In this document: positions 22,689-33,632 of the stretch, piece after piece
Layout of the letters: each line of letters starts with the position of its first letter
Position numbering within the stretch: the stretch's first letter is position 1
Source: Symsagittifera roscoffensis
Lineage: Eukaryota; Xenacoelomorpha; Acoela; Convolutidae
DNA: 64,000 nt
Direction of reading: 5' to 3'
NCBI RefSeq assembly: GCF_963678635.1
Contig: NC_087065.1
Location: 70,170,630-70,234,629, forward strand
Notes under the pieces: model-generated
What the model saw: the letters and a program-made list of their open reading frames with translations, nothing else
Database searches by the model: none
What the model was told of the DNA's origin: nothing
Program-made: the position numbers and the translations under genes

Positions 22689-23303
22689 GTGCTGCTTAAT
22701 ACCGCAGCCACCACCGACCTCATAAGGACAGATGTTGCGCCGAGAATGGTTCAGGTACCGACAATGGAACGCTACGTAGGTCGACTGGAGACAGCAAACG
22801 GACAAATAATGGCGGTCGACGAAGTTGTCAGAATTCGCTTCAAGTTGGGCGACATTGCACAAGAAATCGAAGCGCTTGTGGTTCCGAAACTGAAAGCCGA
22901 GATGGTCCTAGGACTACGATCGATGAAAGAGTATCAGTGCTCTTTGGTGTTCAGTCGCGGAGAAGGTTTCTTAGGGACGGGGACGAGAGAAGGTTCAATG
23001 GTACCCATACGGCACTTGACTCATAGGCCTTCTCCGGAATGGATGCCCTCTCTGTCACGTGAACAGGGCGAACAGATTAAAGGAAATCTTATTCCAAGAT
23101 CAGACTTGCGGAAGAGGCTGATTGCGAAGATAACAGCGGCAGTGGAGTCTCCCGACAAAATCTTGGAAGGGTGGCCGACGAGTTATGACGATCACAGCAT
23201 TAATGTGGTTCAAGAAACGAAAGTAGAGGAATACGAAATGTACGGGTGCCCAAAGCCTGTTTCATTAGATGAAGCTTTGAGACGAACTCGTGGAGGAGGT
23301 TGA
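22689..23303 (+). pseudogene. Retropepsin-like protease relic and downstream linker
   Basis: The frame begins LLNTAATTDLIR, the position at which active retroelement aspartic proteases carry a D-T/S-G catalytic triad. Here Asp is Asn and Gly is Ala, so the active site is lost. A later VLGLRSM corresponds to the second hydrophobic-Gly motif of retropepsins (residues about 74-80). The protease-like part covers roughly the first 110 codons; the remainder is an unassigned acidic linker. It should lead into reverse transcriptase, but the next recognisable sequence is integrase. Confidence 0.75.
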
Positions 23304-23399
23304 ACAGAGAGAGTTGCAGTGATTCCAGAGACAGAGGTGGACGAAGTAGTCGACAGCGACGCGATTTGATGGGAACGAACGAACGAAGAGGTTGCGACA

Positions 23400-24602
23400 A
23401 TGCAGGAAGAAGACGAAGCGATAGCGCAAGTATTCTTCTGGGTAGGAACAGCAGACGAGATGAGCGATATGCCCTCATTTGGAACGAAGTTTATTCCGAA
23501 GGAGCAGGCAATTCAGTACGCACCTGAGGCATTGGCGTACTGGTCGAGGTGGGATGAGTTGAGTATTCGGGGAGGAATATTTTACAAGAAATGGTTCCAG
23601 AGAGATGGGTCAAAGACTCTTTTGACGGTTGTTCCAGCAGCAGGGCGAAACAAAATCCTCGGACTGTTTGATTCAAAAGAGACCAGATGAGGACAGCTTG
23701 TAACCGAGAAGATGTTGGCGAAGATACGACGACGATATTGGTGGCCGACGATGAGGACGGATGTCGAAAGAAAAGTCCAGTGGTGCTTAAGCCAAGCAGC
23801 ACAGAGTGCCAATTGGAAAAGGAAGCGAGCTGCGGTTCAGGTCCCATTCGATCCCGGAATCAGATTCAGTACGATGGCAGTGGACATATTTGGTCCAATG
23901 ACGACGGCGACGCGGACAAGAGCGAAACATGTGCTTGTTTTGATGGATCTTTTCACGATTTATGCGATTGCAGTCCCTCCTGTATCAACAGATGCATCAG
24001 ACGTGGTTCAAGCAATTGTGGAACATTGGGTACTGAAGTTTGGAACTGCCAATGCTTTGCGTACAGACCAGGGAAAAGTCTTCGGCAGAAAACTGATCAA
24101 GGAGATGTGCCGACTCTTGGGAATTGATGTAACCCCGACTTTGCCATACAAATCCAAAGGTAGAGAGCTGACAGGGTGATATAACGATAATATGACGAAG
24201 GTGATTTCGAAGTACTGTGCGGAGAACCCAAAGACGTGGAATACGAAGTTGCCGTATTTGAGTTTTGTGTACAACAGGACTTTTCATCGGACGACGGGAG
24301 CGACGCCATTTAGTCTGGTTCATGGTCAGGAATGCCAGTACCCCATTGACCTGTTCTACGCGAAACCTCATGACGAAGTGCTGACGAGGGATGGTTTTAC
24401 AGAGGAACTAGATGAGCTCTCCGAGATGCTCATAGCAGTGCCAGAGAAATCCTTGGGACGGATCAACGACCACAGGAGGATCAGTACTGGAAGAAAGTTC
24501 ATGGAGAACCATACGCACCTGGAGATAACGTCTGGGTGTGGGCGAAGGAAAATTTCAGGCCGAGGAAGCACTTTGATCCATGGGAAGGACCTTATGTTGT
24601 GA
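23400..24602 (+). pseudogene. Integrase of the gypsy-like element, several lesions
   Basis: Block 23400-23690 is the N-terminal zinc-binding-region neighbourhood (WSRWDELSIRGGIFYKKW then VVPAAGRNKIL). Block 23712-24179 continues with the RRRYWWPTMRTDVERKVQWC motif and the rve core, with Asp in MAVDIFGPM and in LRTDQGKVF. The third catalytic residue should lie in a SNGQVER-type motif but the sequence reads SKGRELTG followed by TGA (24177-24179), so Glu is not recognisable and the frame stops. Block 24192-24602 carries the C-terminal core (WNTKLPYLSFVYNRTFHRTT) and then shifts frame. Integrase would insert the cDNA; this copy is inactive. Confidence 0.88.
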
Positions 24603-25210
24603 TGGCCAGGCTGTCCGAAGTTAGGTACAAGATGGCAAAGGAGTCAACTCCTAGCAAAGTCAAGTTCTTGCATTTCAACATGCTCAAGTGATTCAAAGAA
24701 GAGACGGCACAGTCTGATGAGGCTACTAGCAGCGAGCGACCGACACCCTATCGGTCGGTTAACTTCTTCGTTGGCCCAGAGATGTATGATGAAGATGAGT
24801 TGTTGTGGGCGAACATCCGGGAGGGTTTTAGTCATGACCCAGGCCCACGAGATGTACCAGTGAGATTGTTGCCTGTGAGAAATCGAGCTGTTGAGCCGCA
24901 ATAATTTAATCCGCCCGGGAGAAATGTGTGAATTCGGGCGATGCCCGAACACTTCGTTGATCCACCCCGAATGAGGCAAGAAGTGGCTAGGAGGGAAGAA
25001 GATGCTATTGAGGCATACGATACGACGAAGCTGGATGCCAGAAAGGAAGAGGAGCCAGCGAATCTACCCTGTGAGGCGGATGACAGATCACCTGGCGAGG
25101 TGATGGCTGCCGAACCGGTGATGGAAATTGGAACTGCAGATGATGACGGTCGACCAACTCGAATAAGGAGACCACCTCTACGGTTTGGAATCGATGAATT
25201 TGTGAGTTAA
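24603..25210 (+). pseudogene. Pol C-terminal tail
   Basis: Coding-like sequence continues to an acidic 89-codon frame (24941-25210) ending RPTRIRRPPLRFGIDEFVS. An Arg/Pro-rich stretch followed by RFG-DEFV is typical of the C-terminus of many gypsy-type Pol proteins. A stop at about 24690 and frame changes separate it from integrase. Confidence 0.65.
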
Positions 25211-25570
25211 AACTCACATTAGTAAACTGTCTTTTTTATCTCATTAGTTGGTGCTTATTTACATTGAGTGCAATACCACCTGAACTGTTGTGCAGACGGT
25301 TGATAGTGATGATTATGAATGTGAAAGGGTTGGATCGTACCATGAAGAGTAAAATTAATTCAGTTACGTCCCCTCTTAGGTTACTCTTTGTGGTATATCA
25401 TTGTTTATTTAACGGGGACTAACTGTTGGGTCCCCAATATTTTAAGGGTAAAACTTAAAAGGGAGGGAAAGCGACTAAGTGTTAGGGAGCACGGCGAAGC
25501 GAAGAGTTATGTTACTTATCATTAGGCCTTGTTAGGAGTTACTTTTTCATTATTATGGAGAATAATAGAC

Positions 25571-25582
25571 TAGAAGGGAAAA
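25571..25582 (+). other. Polypurine tract
   Basis: TAGAAGGGAAAA lies directly before the 3' LTR, which begins TGTAGAATTGG at 25584. Position and composition fit the plus-strand primer. Confidence 0.7.
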
Positions 25583-25583
25583 C

Positions 25584-27430
25584 TGTAGAATTGGTGATTC
25601 TACTGTATTACCTGCCATAGTAACCTGAGCGTAAGATTGATTCGTCATTAAGTTAAGTAGTACAGCAAACAAAGGGTAAAGTTCGAAATAGTTGAATCTT
25701 CGAAGATATCGTCCCTCTTATGGCGGAAAACTCAGGTGAAGTAAAATCGGCGGACCTCCCCCAATTGGGAACTAAGAAAGCTTATGTTATGAAATTCTGA
25801 GGAGTGATACTAGAGATGATTTGACCCGCGCATACAAAAAATGGGAGCCGTCAGACCCTTGGGGGCAAGTGATAACCCCGAGATTAACACCGGAAAGTGG
25901 CGCATTTACTAACCCAACCCCTGGAAATAAGAATGGGTCACCTTGCTAAAAAATGTGGGGAAAACATATATATTGGGAACTAGAGAAGAAGCTGATAGAG
26001 ATATAGCTTTTAAATTACAACCCTGGAGTTGAGGATTTAATTTAAAATGGACTTGGTAAACATCGGGTTCAATTTAGCTTGGCGAATGCGGTATTAATAG
26101 AATATCAATCAAGGTAAAAGAAAAGTTGTCCCAAAGGAAATTGGTATTAATAGAGGAGCAGCATAAAGGTTAGGTTTCCTAAATGGTATGAATGGACGGG
26201 AAACTTACTTGGCTCTCCGGAGGTGACTTTTTGGTTTGATTTGACCCCTAATAGACGAACTACGTTCCCCTGATAAATAGAAGGTCGGGATTGGAATATA
26301 GTACAGATAGCTTTTTTACATGCCTGAAATTAGTTAGCTACTCATAAAAAGGGCCTCTCCCTACCCTTGGGAGGTCGGAACGTTAACGGGATAATTAAAA
26401 TAAAGACTTTGGGAGGATTACTGAGTAAACATAGCATGGTTTGGAGGTTGAGTTGAACTCGAGGGCTGAAGTCACTGAGGACAGGAATTTGCTGATTAGA
26501 ATCGTATGACATTCGTTTGCATGGTCAAATTGTGACAGCTACCGCATTTCAGGTATCTAATAAGTGGGAAAAGATTGATAAAAGAAACCGAAGTTAGCAC
26601 GTGGCAGAGTTGACTGGAGGAGGGATATAGTCTTAAAACATGTGCGGACGGGTGATTTAGGCGGATGTCAGGACTGATAGGGAATGGTGTGATTCAACTA
26701 AACCTAAATGTAGAGAAAGATAAGGAACTGGAGGGTACCGGAGAGCCTAAAAGAGTCAGAACAAATGTTGGCTGCTATTAGGAGTAGTTGGTTCTCGTCA
26801 CAGAAAAATGTTTGCGAGCGAATTGAATAGTTGGTTCTCAGTTAGTTAGAGAACAATTTGGGCTACAAGCTAAGGTAGTCGCTTGATTCTCAAAGTAAAG
26901 TGAGAAAGAGTTGAAAGACTTGTTAATGTGAATGTAGATTAGTTAGTGAATGTTAGAGGAATCTAGAGGATAGCGGAATCGTTGTTGAACGATTGAATTT
27001 GACAAAAGTTCTCGAGGAGAACGTTAATTAGTAGTGAGGTGTTAAAGGAACTGCAGGAGGCATTTGGTTTTAAAAAATAGTAACCGCGAACCCCTTTCTT
27101 TAATTGAAAAATTAATTTATGTTTCAGCCAATTATATGCTACTCTGTATTTGGTTATATTCATTTCTTAATTCATTCTTATTATTGGAATTGTTGTTGCG
27201 ATCGATTATTGATTGACGAGTGAGATACAGTCGGAAGAGCACGAATCACGGGGCGAGCAGCACAGTACAGTACAATGCAGCCAACCACCAAATCAACTTT
27301 TTTTGGGATTGTGAACAGTACTGGGAATCGGTTGCCCCGCTGACCTCAGTATCAAAGGGAACATATTGCGGCGGTGTGAAATAGCGAACAAGACCGGCCT
27401 AGAGATATTGTGAAATCTCCCACGTTTACA
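25584..27430 (+). repeat. 3' LTR, 1847 bp, with internal deletion
   Basis: Direct copy of the left LTR with the same ends. The sequence jumps from GGGGGCAAGTGATAAC to CCCGAGATTAACACCGG near 25876, skipping about 534 bp present in the left LTR. CCCG/CCGG-rich short similarity at the junction suggests a slippage or recombination deletion after or during the last replication. Confidence 0.93.
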
Positions 27431-28199
27431 ACTTTGAATGAAGCTAGGCTATACTCAAAAGTTAGCTTATGAAAAATCTGTATAGTTTATGTGAATATCT
27501 GGCGAATTATTTCGTCCAGGTGAAAAACCTCTCCCCTAAATCAATTAAGGATGGTGTCCCTCAAGCTGGAGGGACCTAATGCTTGAAGTTTATTTTGGCT
27601 CCTGTTCAGCCAACCAGAATTGAGTTTTCAAAAAGCTCAGCGATATCGCGAAAATCTCAAAGTAAGCAAATAAATCCGGGCCATTAGTGTTAATACTGAC
27701 CAATTAGATAATAAGCAGACGATTTTTCAAGTTTTGCCCAATCGAAATATGATTGGAACAAATCTAATATTTCAAAGATACCGGTTCATGAAAAATGAAA
27801 AAAAAAAAAAATTGTTATATCTGCACGAAATATACAGCTTAATACATTTTCTGTCGATATTGACTTCCATTTTGTGAGAAAAGCATTTATCCAATAGGAA
27901 CGCTTAGAGGTTTTGATTGGTTGAAACTTCTACAACGTTCAGTCCCTCCAGCCTTAGAAATCTCCCCATAACTCAGGAGAGAGATTGTTATGCCGATTAA
28001 GTTTACGGGGGAGATTGTTCACTTGGCCTATTAAGGGCAGAGATTGTTCACATGGGCCAATTGATTCCCCTCTCCCTCCCCGTCCTCAAAACTAGAGACA
28101 TGTTTACCAAAAAAAATTATCCAAGGCTAGCCAAAAACAAATGAAAAAGAATCAAAAGCGGATATAAGAGTCAAATTCCTGAACAAAAAAGGAAACCCA
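27431..28199. other. Non-coding; right target site duplication then AT-rich DNA
   Basis: 27431-27435 is the right ACTTT duplication. Beyond it no gene is seen. Confidence 0.6.
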
Positions 28200-28208
28200 C
28201 CCGTTAAC

Positions 28209-28653
28209 GGGTCTTATGCACTAAACGGCCCAAAATCAAATTTTCTACATCGTAAGCTGGAATTTATGCGATGGAATTTGATTGGGTAATTTTAGCCAAT
28301 CAAATTCAAGTTAGACGGTCAGGCATTCTGATCAACCTTTCCAGCAAATAAAATTATCAGCCGAAATTTCCGAAAAGATGGAGCTTTGTAAAATAATCAA
28401 ATTAATTTTGGGTTACTTGTGTTACCTTGCCCAGACAAGAAAAACTTTAAAAAATGGCTTGACAAAACAAAAATTCAATTTTTTTTGTATCATTTCGGCT
28501 AATAATTTTATCTGCTTGAAATGGCAGAATTATTTCATTTGAAATGGCTGAAAATGTCGATGGAACTTGTTGGCTAATTAGCCTCAACCACATGAATTTC
28601 AGATCAAGAGATGTAGAAATAATAATATTTGGGCCGTTTAGTGCATAAGACCC
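28209..28653. mobile_element. MITE-like element, family 3 (GGGTCTTATGCACTAAACGG ends)
   Basis: The left end begins GGGTCTTATGCACTAAACGG and runs on through CCCAAAAT; the right end carries its inverse, with CCGTTTAGTGCATAAGACCC closing the element. It is 445 bp and non-coding. The flanking octamers CCGTTAAC and CTGTTAAC match at 7 of 8 positions, a probable target duplication. A one-ended relative lies at about 34209. Confidence 0.85.
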
Positions 28654-29180
28654 CTGTTAACCGCTAAACCCGACCCTGAGAGGTCAGATTGGACATGCGA
28701 GATTCGGCTAGGCGACGAAAAAAAGACAACTTCAGAGTTTTGCTTTTAGTTTTGCCGCCAGTGCGCTCACAATTCTTCAATTGAAACTGACAATAATTGT
28801 TAGACTAAACAAAGCCTAACAAGGTCAATAAAAGTTTATAGCAATTACATGTATTCCGTTCAGAGCAAACAAAATCTGAAACGAAGGTGTCCGGGATATA
28901 TAAGACGACAGTTATTAAGTCGACAACCGTCTTTGATGGGAAGTTGAGCGACTCTACACCATTCTCCAATTGCATTTCTGATAAATGTAAGCCCGCCTAC
29001 ATTTGAACATTTCGTGTTAAAAATTTTCAGCGATAATTTGTCGCCTTAATGTTTTTTCGTCTCAATGTCCTGTCACATTATTTGCCTAACAAACTGAAGA
29101 CAAAACCTAACTTTAATTTCTCAGAAACGTTTTACTTCTTTTCTTACACTATACATGTGCGAATTGAACTGGCTGGCTGC

Positions 29181-29637
29181 GGGTGCCGGACATCAAGCCG
29201 ACGGGACTTCAAGCCGAATCGTAAAATTAGGGACTTCAAGCCGACAATTTTCTCATTAAGTCATGAAATAAGATTAATTTGAACACTTTTCTGAAGATTT
29301 TCTCATCTTCATGATCTTTAGTCGGTATTTATTACCGTTTTCATAAAGTTTAAACCTCCAAATGATTTTTAGGAAAATTTAAAAATAAAACACGGTGGAA
29401 GGCAAATTTCTTGTTTATAGTTTATGCATTTCAAAAACCGGCTGATATTATTAACGGATGTCAATCCTAAGTGATTCATTGTCATAAATAACGCTTATTA
29501 TTGACTAAACTAGCGTAAGATTTTGAAAAGCAACGTTGTACAGATGAAAAAATATTGATTTGAGGTGCTTGTAAAGTTTAATTTTTGGCCTGAAGTCCCT
29601 TCGGCTTGAAGTCTCGTCGGCTTGTTGTCCTAGACCC
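29181..29637. mobile_element. MITE-like element, family 1, copy A
   Basis: 457 bp. Left end GGGTGCCGGACATCAAGCCG, right end the inverse type with CGGCTTGTTGTCCTAGACCC. Terminal inverted repeats extend about 38 bp through a GGGACTTCAAGCCGAA block, which is itself repeated inside each end. Non-coding. The left flank GCTGGCTGC equals the right flank of copy C. Confidence 0.9.
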
Positions 29638-29709
29638 GTCTAAATACTGGCTGCACTCCAGAAAATATACAACGGATCATTTACTATCGCTTTCGTACGT
29701 ATTTCTGAG

Positions 29710-30166
29710 GGGTGCCGTACATCAAGCCGACGGGACTTCAAGCCGAATCGTAAAATTAGTGACTTCAAGCCGAAAATTTTCCCATTAAGTGATGAATTAG
29801 GAATAATTTGAAAACCTTTTTAAAGATTTTCCTACTTTTATGATCTTTGTTCAGTAATTAATGGCTTTTTCATAAAATTTAAACCTCCAAATGATTTTTA
29901 GGAAAATTTAAAAATAAAACACGGTGGAAGGCAAATTTCTTGTTTATAGTTTATGCATTTCAAAAACCGTCTGAAATTATTAACGAATGCCAATCCTAAG
30001 TGATTCATTGTCATGAATAACGCTTATTATGGACTAAACTTGCCTAAATTTTTGAAAAGCAACGTTTTACTTATGAAAAAATTGTAATTTGAGGTGCTTG
30101 TAAAGTTTGAATTTCGGCCTGAAGTCCCTTCGGCTTGAAGTCCCGTCGGCTTGTTGTGCTAGACCC
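29710..30166. mobile_element. MITE-like element, family 1, copy B
   Basis: Same structure and length as copy A. The 72-bp linker after copy A (TAAATACTGGCTGCACTCC...) is repeated after copy B, so A and B with linker form a tandem duplication of about 529 bp. Confidence 0.9.
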
Positions 30167-30487
30167 GTCTAAATACTGGCTGCACTCCAGAAAATATACA
30201 ACGGATAACTTACTATCGCTTTCGTACGTATTTCTGAGGAATTCAAATGGTTACTGTGCTCTAATTTAATTCCTTTGCTATCTATGCAGTGTTGTAGAAC
30301 GAGCCTTATGCGTCTAAAAACAAAATTGTACATTTCTGAGAAATAGTTCAATATTTAAAAATACGTGCTGTTGAACTTACTTTGAGCGATCAGATAGATA
30401 TTAAACAACGTCGGACTGAAAAAAGCATATTTTAAGAAGTTAGAGTTATAGTTCTAGAAACGGTGCGTATTCATAGGTTCCAAAATA

Positions 30488-30970
30488 AACAAGACTGCTC
30501 GTTGCTGCTAAAAAGTTAAATGTAACAAAACAAAATGAAATTTTTTTTCCAAAATTTGAAATTTTCTATGAAAATCATCACCCCACACGCGCCACATAAA
30601 GTACAAAAAGATAGATTTAGCTCCTTGTAACAAATCATTTATGGAAAATAAGATTCTTTCAACCAATTTGGAACGATTTTAAGACGGATTAAATCTCCGC
30701 TTACGCGTTAATAGCGCGAAATATATCGCGCGTTAATTGTCCCAAATTGGCCAAAATGGCAATCTTTAAACCCCCATAACTTTGCCAAAAATGATCACAG
30801 GTGAAATATCTTTTCAAATTTGAGCTCAAGACAACAATAGCTTTCGAATGATATAAAAAAACTCCGTCAAAAATGGCTTGTTAAAAAGTCGAAATTTGTC
30901 TGAAAAAAAAACCCCCACCCCGAGCACAAATATTCCGTTATTTTCGTATCGAAAGTCGGAACAAAAATCA
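30488..30970 (-). repeat. Dispersed repeat R3, minus-strand copy
   Basis: Reverse complement of the units at 38793 and 39335. Shared landmarks are ACAAGACTGCTCG, the GCGCG-rich palindromic block (TTAATAGCGCGAAATATATC) and CCCCACCCCGAGCACAAATA. This copy lacks the terminal GGGCTTCGCCC hairpin. Confidence 0.8.
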
Positions 30971-30972
30971 GT

Positions 30973-31351
30973 CCCATAGGTTCCAAAATAAAAAAGCAGT
31001 CGCATAAGTTCCAAATCTTTTCAATTGGTCAGAAGACTAAATTAGCCGAGTCTCGACTGAAGGTCGCCGGTGGGCGCGCTACGCAAGCGTCGCCGCTTCG
31101 CGGCAATAACCGGCTCGAAATTTCGTATAGAGTCCAAAGAGTCCTACCCTTTGGTGGCAAGCTCGCAACACGTTGGCGCGACTGCGGCGGTCACTATTCT
31201 GCAGCTTGAGTTTATGCTGGTTTAACAGTAAACAATCAATCGATAAATTCGTTGGCTCAAATTTCAACCAATCAGAATTCAAGAAGATAAATTTTGGAAC
31301 TTATGCAACTGATTTTTTATTTTGGAACCTATGAATATTGGAACCTATGGG
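30973..31351. mobile_element. MITE-like element, family 2, copy 1
   Basis: The left end reads CATAGGTTCCAAAATAAAAA and continues GCAGTCGCATAAGTTCCAAA; the right end is its inverse. It is about 375 bp. A 67-codon minus-strand frame (31079-31282) has a close plus-strand counterpart at 33081-33281 in the other copy; this reflects copy similarity and not necessarily coding. Confidence 0.8.
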
Positions 31352-31642
31352 AGTTCACCCTAGAAACGTCTCAAATTGTAAAAGTTTGCGTTCAGTTTTA
31401 ATTCAATCAATCTAAGAGCTAAGAGCAGCTAAATTCTTGAATAAGTTAAAGCATTGAGTCGACGAAAACCGGACGAAAAGAGTCGGAAACAAACTTCATT
31501 TCCAGGTTGACTGTTATTGTTTTTCATCTAAATTATTTGTTATGACTGTTCTCCTGGGACATACCATTGATTTTGCTCAGTAAACTAATTGAGATGGCTA
31601 TTTAACACACCTGTGTGCAATCAATTCGTGTTATTTTCAGTG

Positions 31643-32098
31643 CGTGCCGGACATCAAGCCGACGGGACTTCAAGCCGAATCGTAAAATTAGGGACTTCAA
31701 GCCGAATAGTTCCTTATAAACTAGTGAAATATGATTAATTTGAAAACGATTTTGAAGAGTTTTCGAATTTCATGATCTTTCTTCACAAGTTATTGGCGTT
31801 TTCATAAAATTTAAGCCTCCAAATGATGTTTCGGAAAATTGGAAAGTAAAACATGGTTGAAGGCATTTTTCAAGTTTATAATTTATGCATTTCAAAAACC
31901 GGCTGATGTTATTAACGGATGCCAATCACAAAGGGTGCATTGTCATGAATAACGTTTATTATGGGCTAAACTTGCCAAAAATTTTGAAAAATCACGTTTT
32001 ACAGATGACAAAATAGTGTTTTCAGGTGCTTGTAAAGTTTTAATTTCGGCTTGAAGTCCCTTCGGCTTGAAGTCCTGTCGGCTTGTTGTCCTAGACCC
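31643..32098. mobile_element. MITE-like element, family 1, copy C
   Basis: Left end GTGCCGGACATCAAGCCG, right end CGGCTTGTTGTCCTAGACCC. The right flank GCTGGCTGC and following 90 bp match the sequence right of an empty site at about 32299. A similar unoccupied locus (GCTGGCGGCATTCTC) lies at 32299-32313. Confidence 0.88.
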
Positions 32099-33012
32099 GC
32101 TGGCTGCATTCTCAACATGATAAAGATTTTTATTACAGCATTGCATTAATTTCATTGTACCTTTTTTCTTTATCTCTATTTTGAGTGGGCGAAAAATGTC
32201 ATATTATTTCCCTAGCAAACTGAAGACAAAACCTAACTTTAATTTCTCAGAAACGTTTTACTTCTTTTCTTACACTATACATGTGCGAATTGAACTGGCT
32301 GGCGGCATTCTCAACATGATAAAAATTTTTATTACAGCATTGCATTAATTTCATTGTACCTTTTTTCTTTATCTCTATTTTGAGTGGGCGATTTTTTACT
32401 ACTCGCACGGCACGATAACTGCAACAAGGTGCCATTTTATTCCATCCAATCTTAGGTCGGTTTTCAATCTTTTCCGTCCAAATTGGTAGTTTTTCTATAG
32501 TAGTCATATGTTTAAAACAAAACTATCACAAAACCTTTTCTTTGTTTTCAAATTTGGTTTTCTCGTGTAATTCAAGTGTTTTAATTGGTGCCTACCAGCA
32601 GAGCCGCATTCCTGGTTAGTCAAATAAACTTGCTGAAAGTTTTTATTTAGTGAATTAGCAACAAACAAAAATATTACTACAGGCAAATTTGTCCCACAAT
32701 TTTGTCCAACAACTTTTTCCCAAAATTGTAACTAAACAAAAACTTCAAAAGGTTAAAATTTAAGATAGTTGGATGGCTAAAATTGCGACTAAATTTTTGC
32801 GCAGTATTTTTTCGATTTCGTATTTTTTTTCGGCTAGGCGTAAAAAATTTGTTTTTCAGCTATTAAAGAACAATTTTTGAATCTCCTTTCAAGAAATGGA
32901 GAGATTGTTAAGTAAATTACTTGCCGCGGATTTTCGACCAATCAGAAAGCAGAAAATTCGAATTTACATAAAACGCTCCTGTGCGAATTTACTTTTTTCT
33001 TACGGTGAATTT

Positions 33013-33366
33013 CCATAGGTTCCAATACTCATAGGTTCCAAAATAAAAAATCAGTCGCATAAGTTCCAAAATTTATCTTCTTGAATTCTGATTGGTTGAA
33101 ATTTGAGCCAACGAATTTATTGCTTGATTGTTTACTGTTCAACCCGCATAAACTCAAGCTGCAGAATAGTGACCGCCGCAGCCGCACCAACGTGTTGCGA
33201 GCTTGCCCACAAAAGGGTAGGACTCTATACGAAATTAAACCGGCGACCTTAAACCGAGACTCGGCTGATTTAGTCTTTTGACCAATTGAAACGATTTGAA
33301 ACTTATGCGACTGCTTTTTTATTTTGGAACCTATGGGACTGATTTTTTATTTTGGAACCTATGAAT
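33013..33366. mobile_element. MITE-like element, family 2, copy 2 (inverted)
   Basis: Inverted relative to 30973-31351, with the same CATAGGTTCCAAAATAAAAA ends and an internal segment including GTGACCGCCGCAGCCGCACC. The left end carries a second, shortened copy of the terminal motif. Confidence 0.8.
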
Positions 33367-33429
33367 ACGCACCTTTCTTACAGAGTTGGAGATTCTTTAA
33401 TATATACAATAGGGGAGAGGGAGTGCAGC

Positions 33430-33632
33430 CAGTATTTAGACAGCCGCGTATTCATACTCGTCAGTTTTTAGACAGATACTGTATGAACCAATCAGAATCG
33501 AGGAAAGACATAAATAATCCAAAATAAATCATAATTATTTATTAATTTCTTCTTTGTCTCGATTCTGATTGGTTGAAACAGTATTTGTCAAAATACTGAC
33601 CAGTCTGAATACGCGGTTGTCTAAATACTGAC
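33430..33632. mobile_element. Foldback element with about 100-bp inverted arms
   Basis: CAGTATTTAGACAGCCGCGT on the left pairs with ACGCGGTTGTCTAAATACTG on the right. Pairing continues inwards through ACCAATCAGAATCGAG against CTCGATTCTGATTGGTTG to an AT-rich centre. The whole 203 bp is close to a single long hairpin. Confidence 0.88.

Larger units (their letters stand above)
18760..27430 (+). mobile_element. Complete LTR retrotransposon, Ty3/gypsy-like, lacking RT/RNase H
   Basis: The 8.67-kb element is bounded by direct LTRs (18760-21140 and 25584-27430), both TGTAGA...TTTACA, with ACTTT target duplications. Inside are a primer site (21142), gag (21192-22393), a protease relic (about 22689), integrase parts (23400-24602), a pol C-terminal tail (24941-25210) and a purine tract (25571-25582). 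Gene order gag-PR-IN with a gypsy-type integrase suggests Ty3/gypsy. There is no room for RT and RNase H between protease and integrase, so this copy is a non-autonomous deletion derivative. It also carries many point lesions. Confidence 0.9.
30462..33373. repeat. Composite region bounded by a perfect 26-bp inverted repeat
   Basis: 30462-30487 begins GGTGCGTATTCATAGG; its exact reverse complement occupies 33348-33373. Inside lie a repeat-family R3 copy, two inverted MITE family-2 copies and MITE family-1 copy C. The outer repeat contains the same CATAGGTTCCAAAATA core as MITE family 2, so this looks like nested insertions into an older element of that family. Confidence 0.75.

Noticed and set aside
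21839-24979. Long minus-strand frames within the gypsy-like element
   Set aside because: They are antisense shadows of gag, protease and integrase on the plus strand.
31079-31282. 67-codon frame conserved between 31.1 and 33.1 kb
   Set aside because: The similarity is explained by two inverted copies of MITE family 2; the C-termini diverge and no coding signature is evident.
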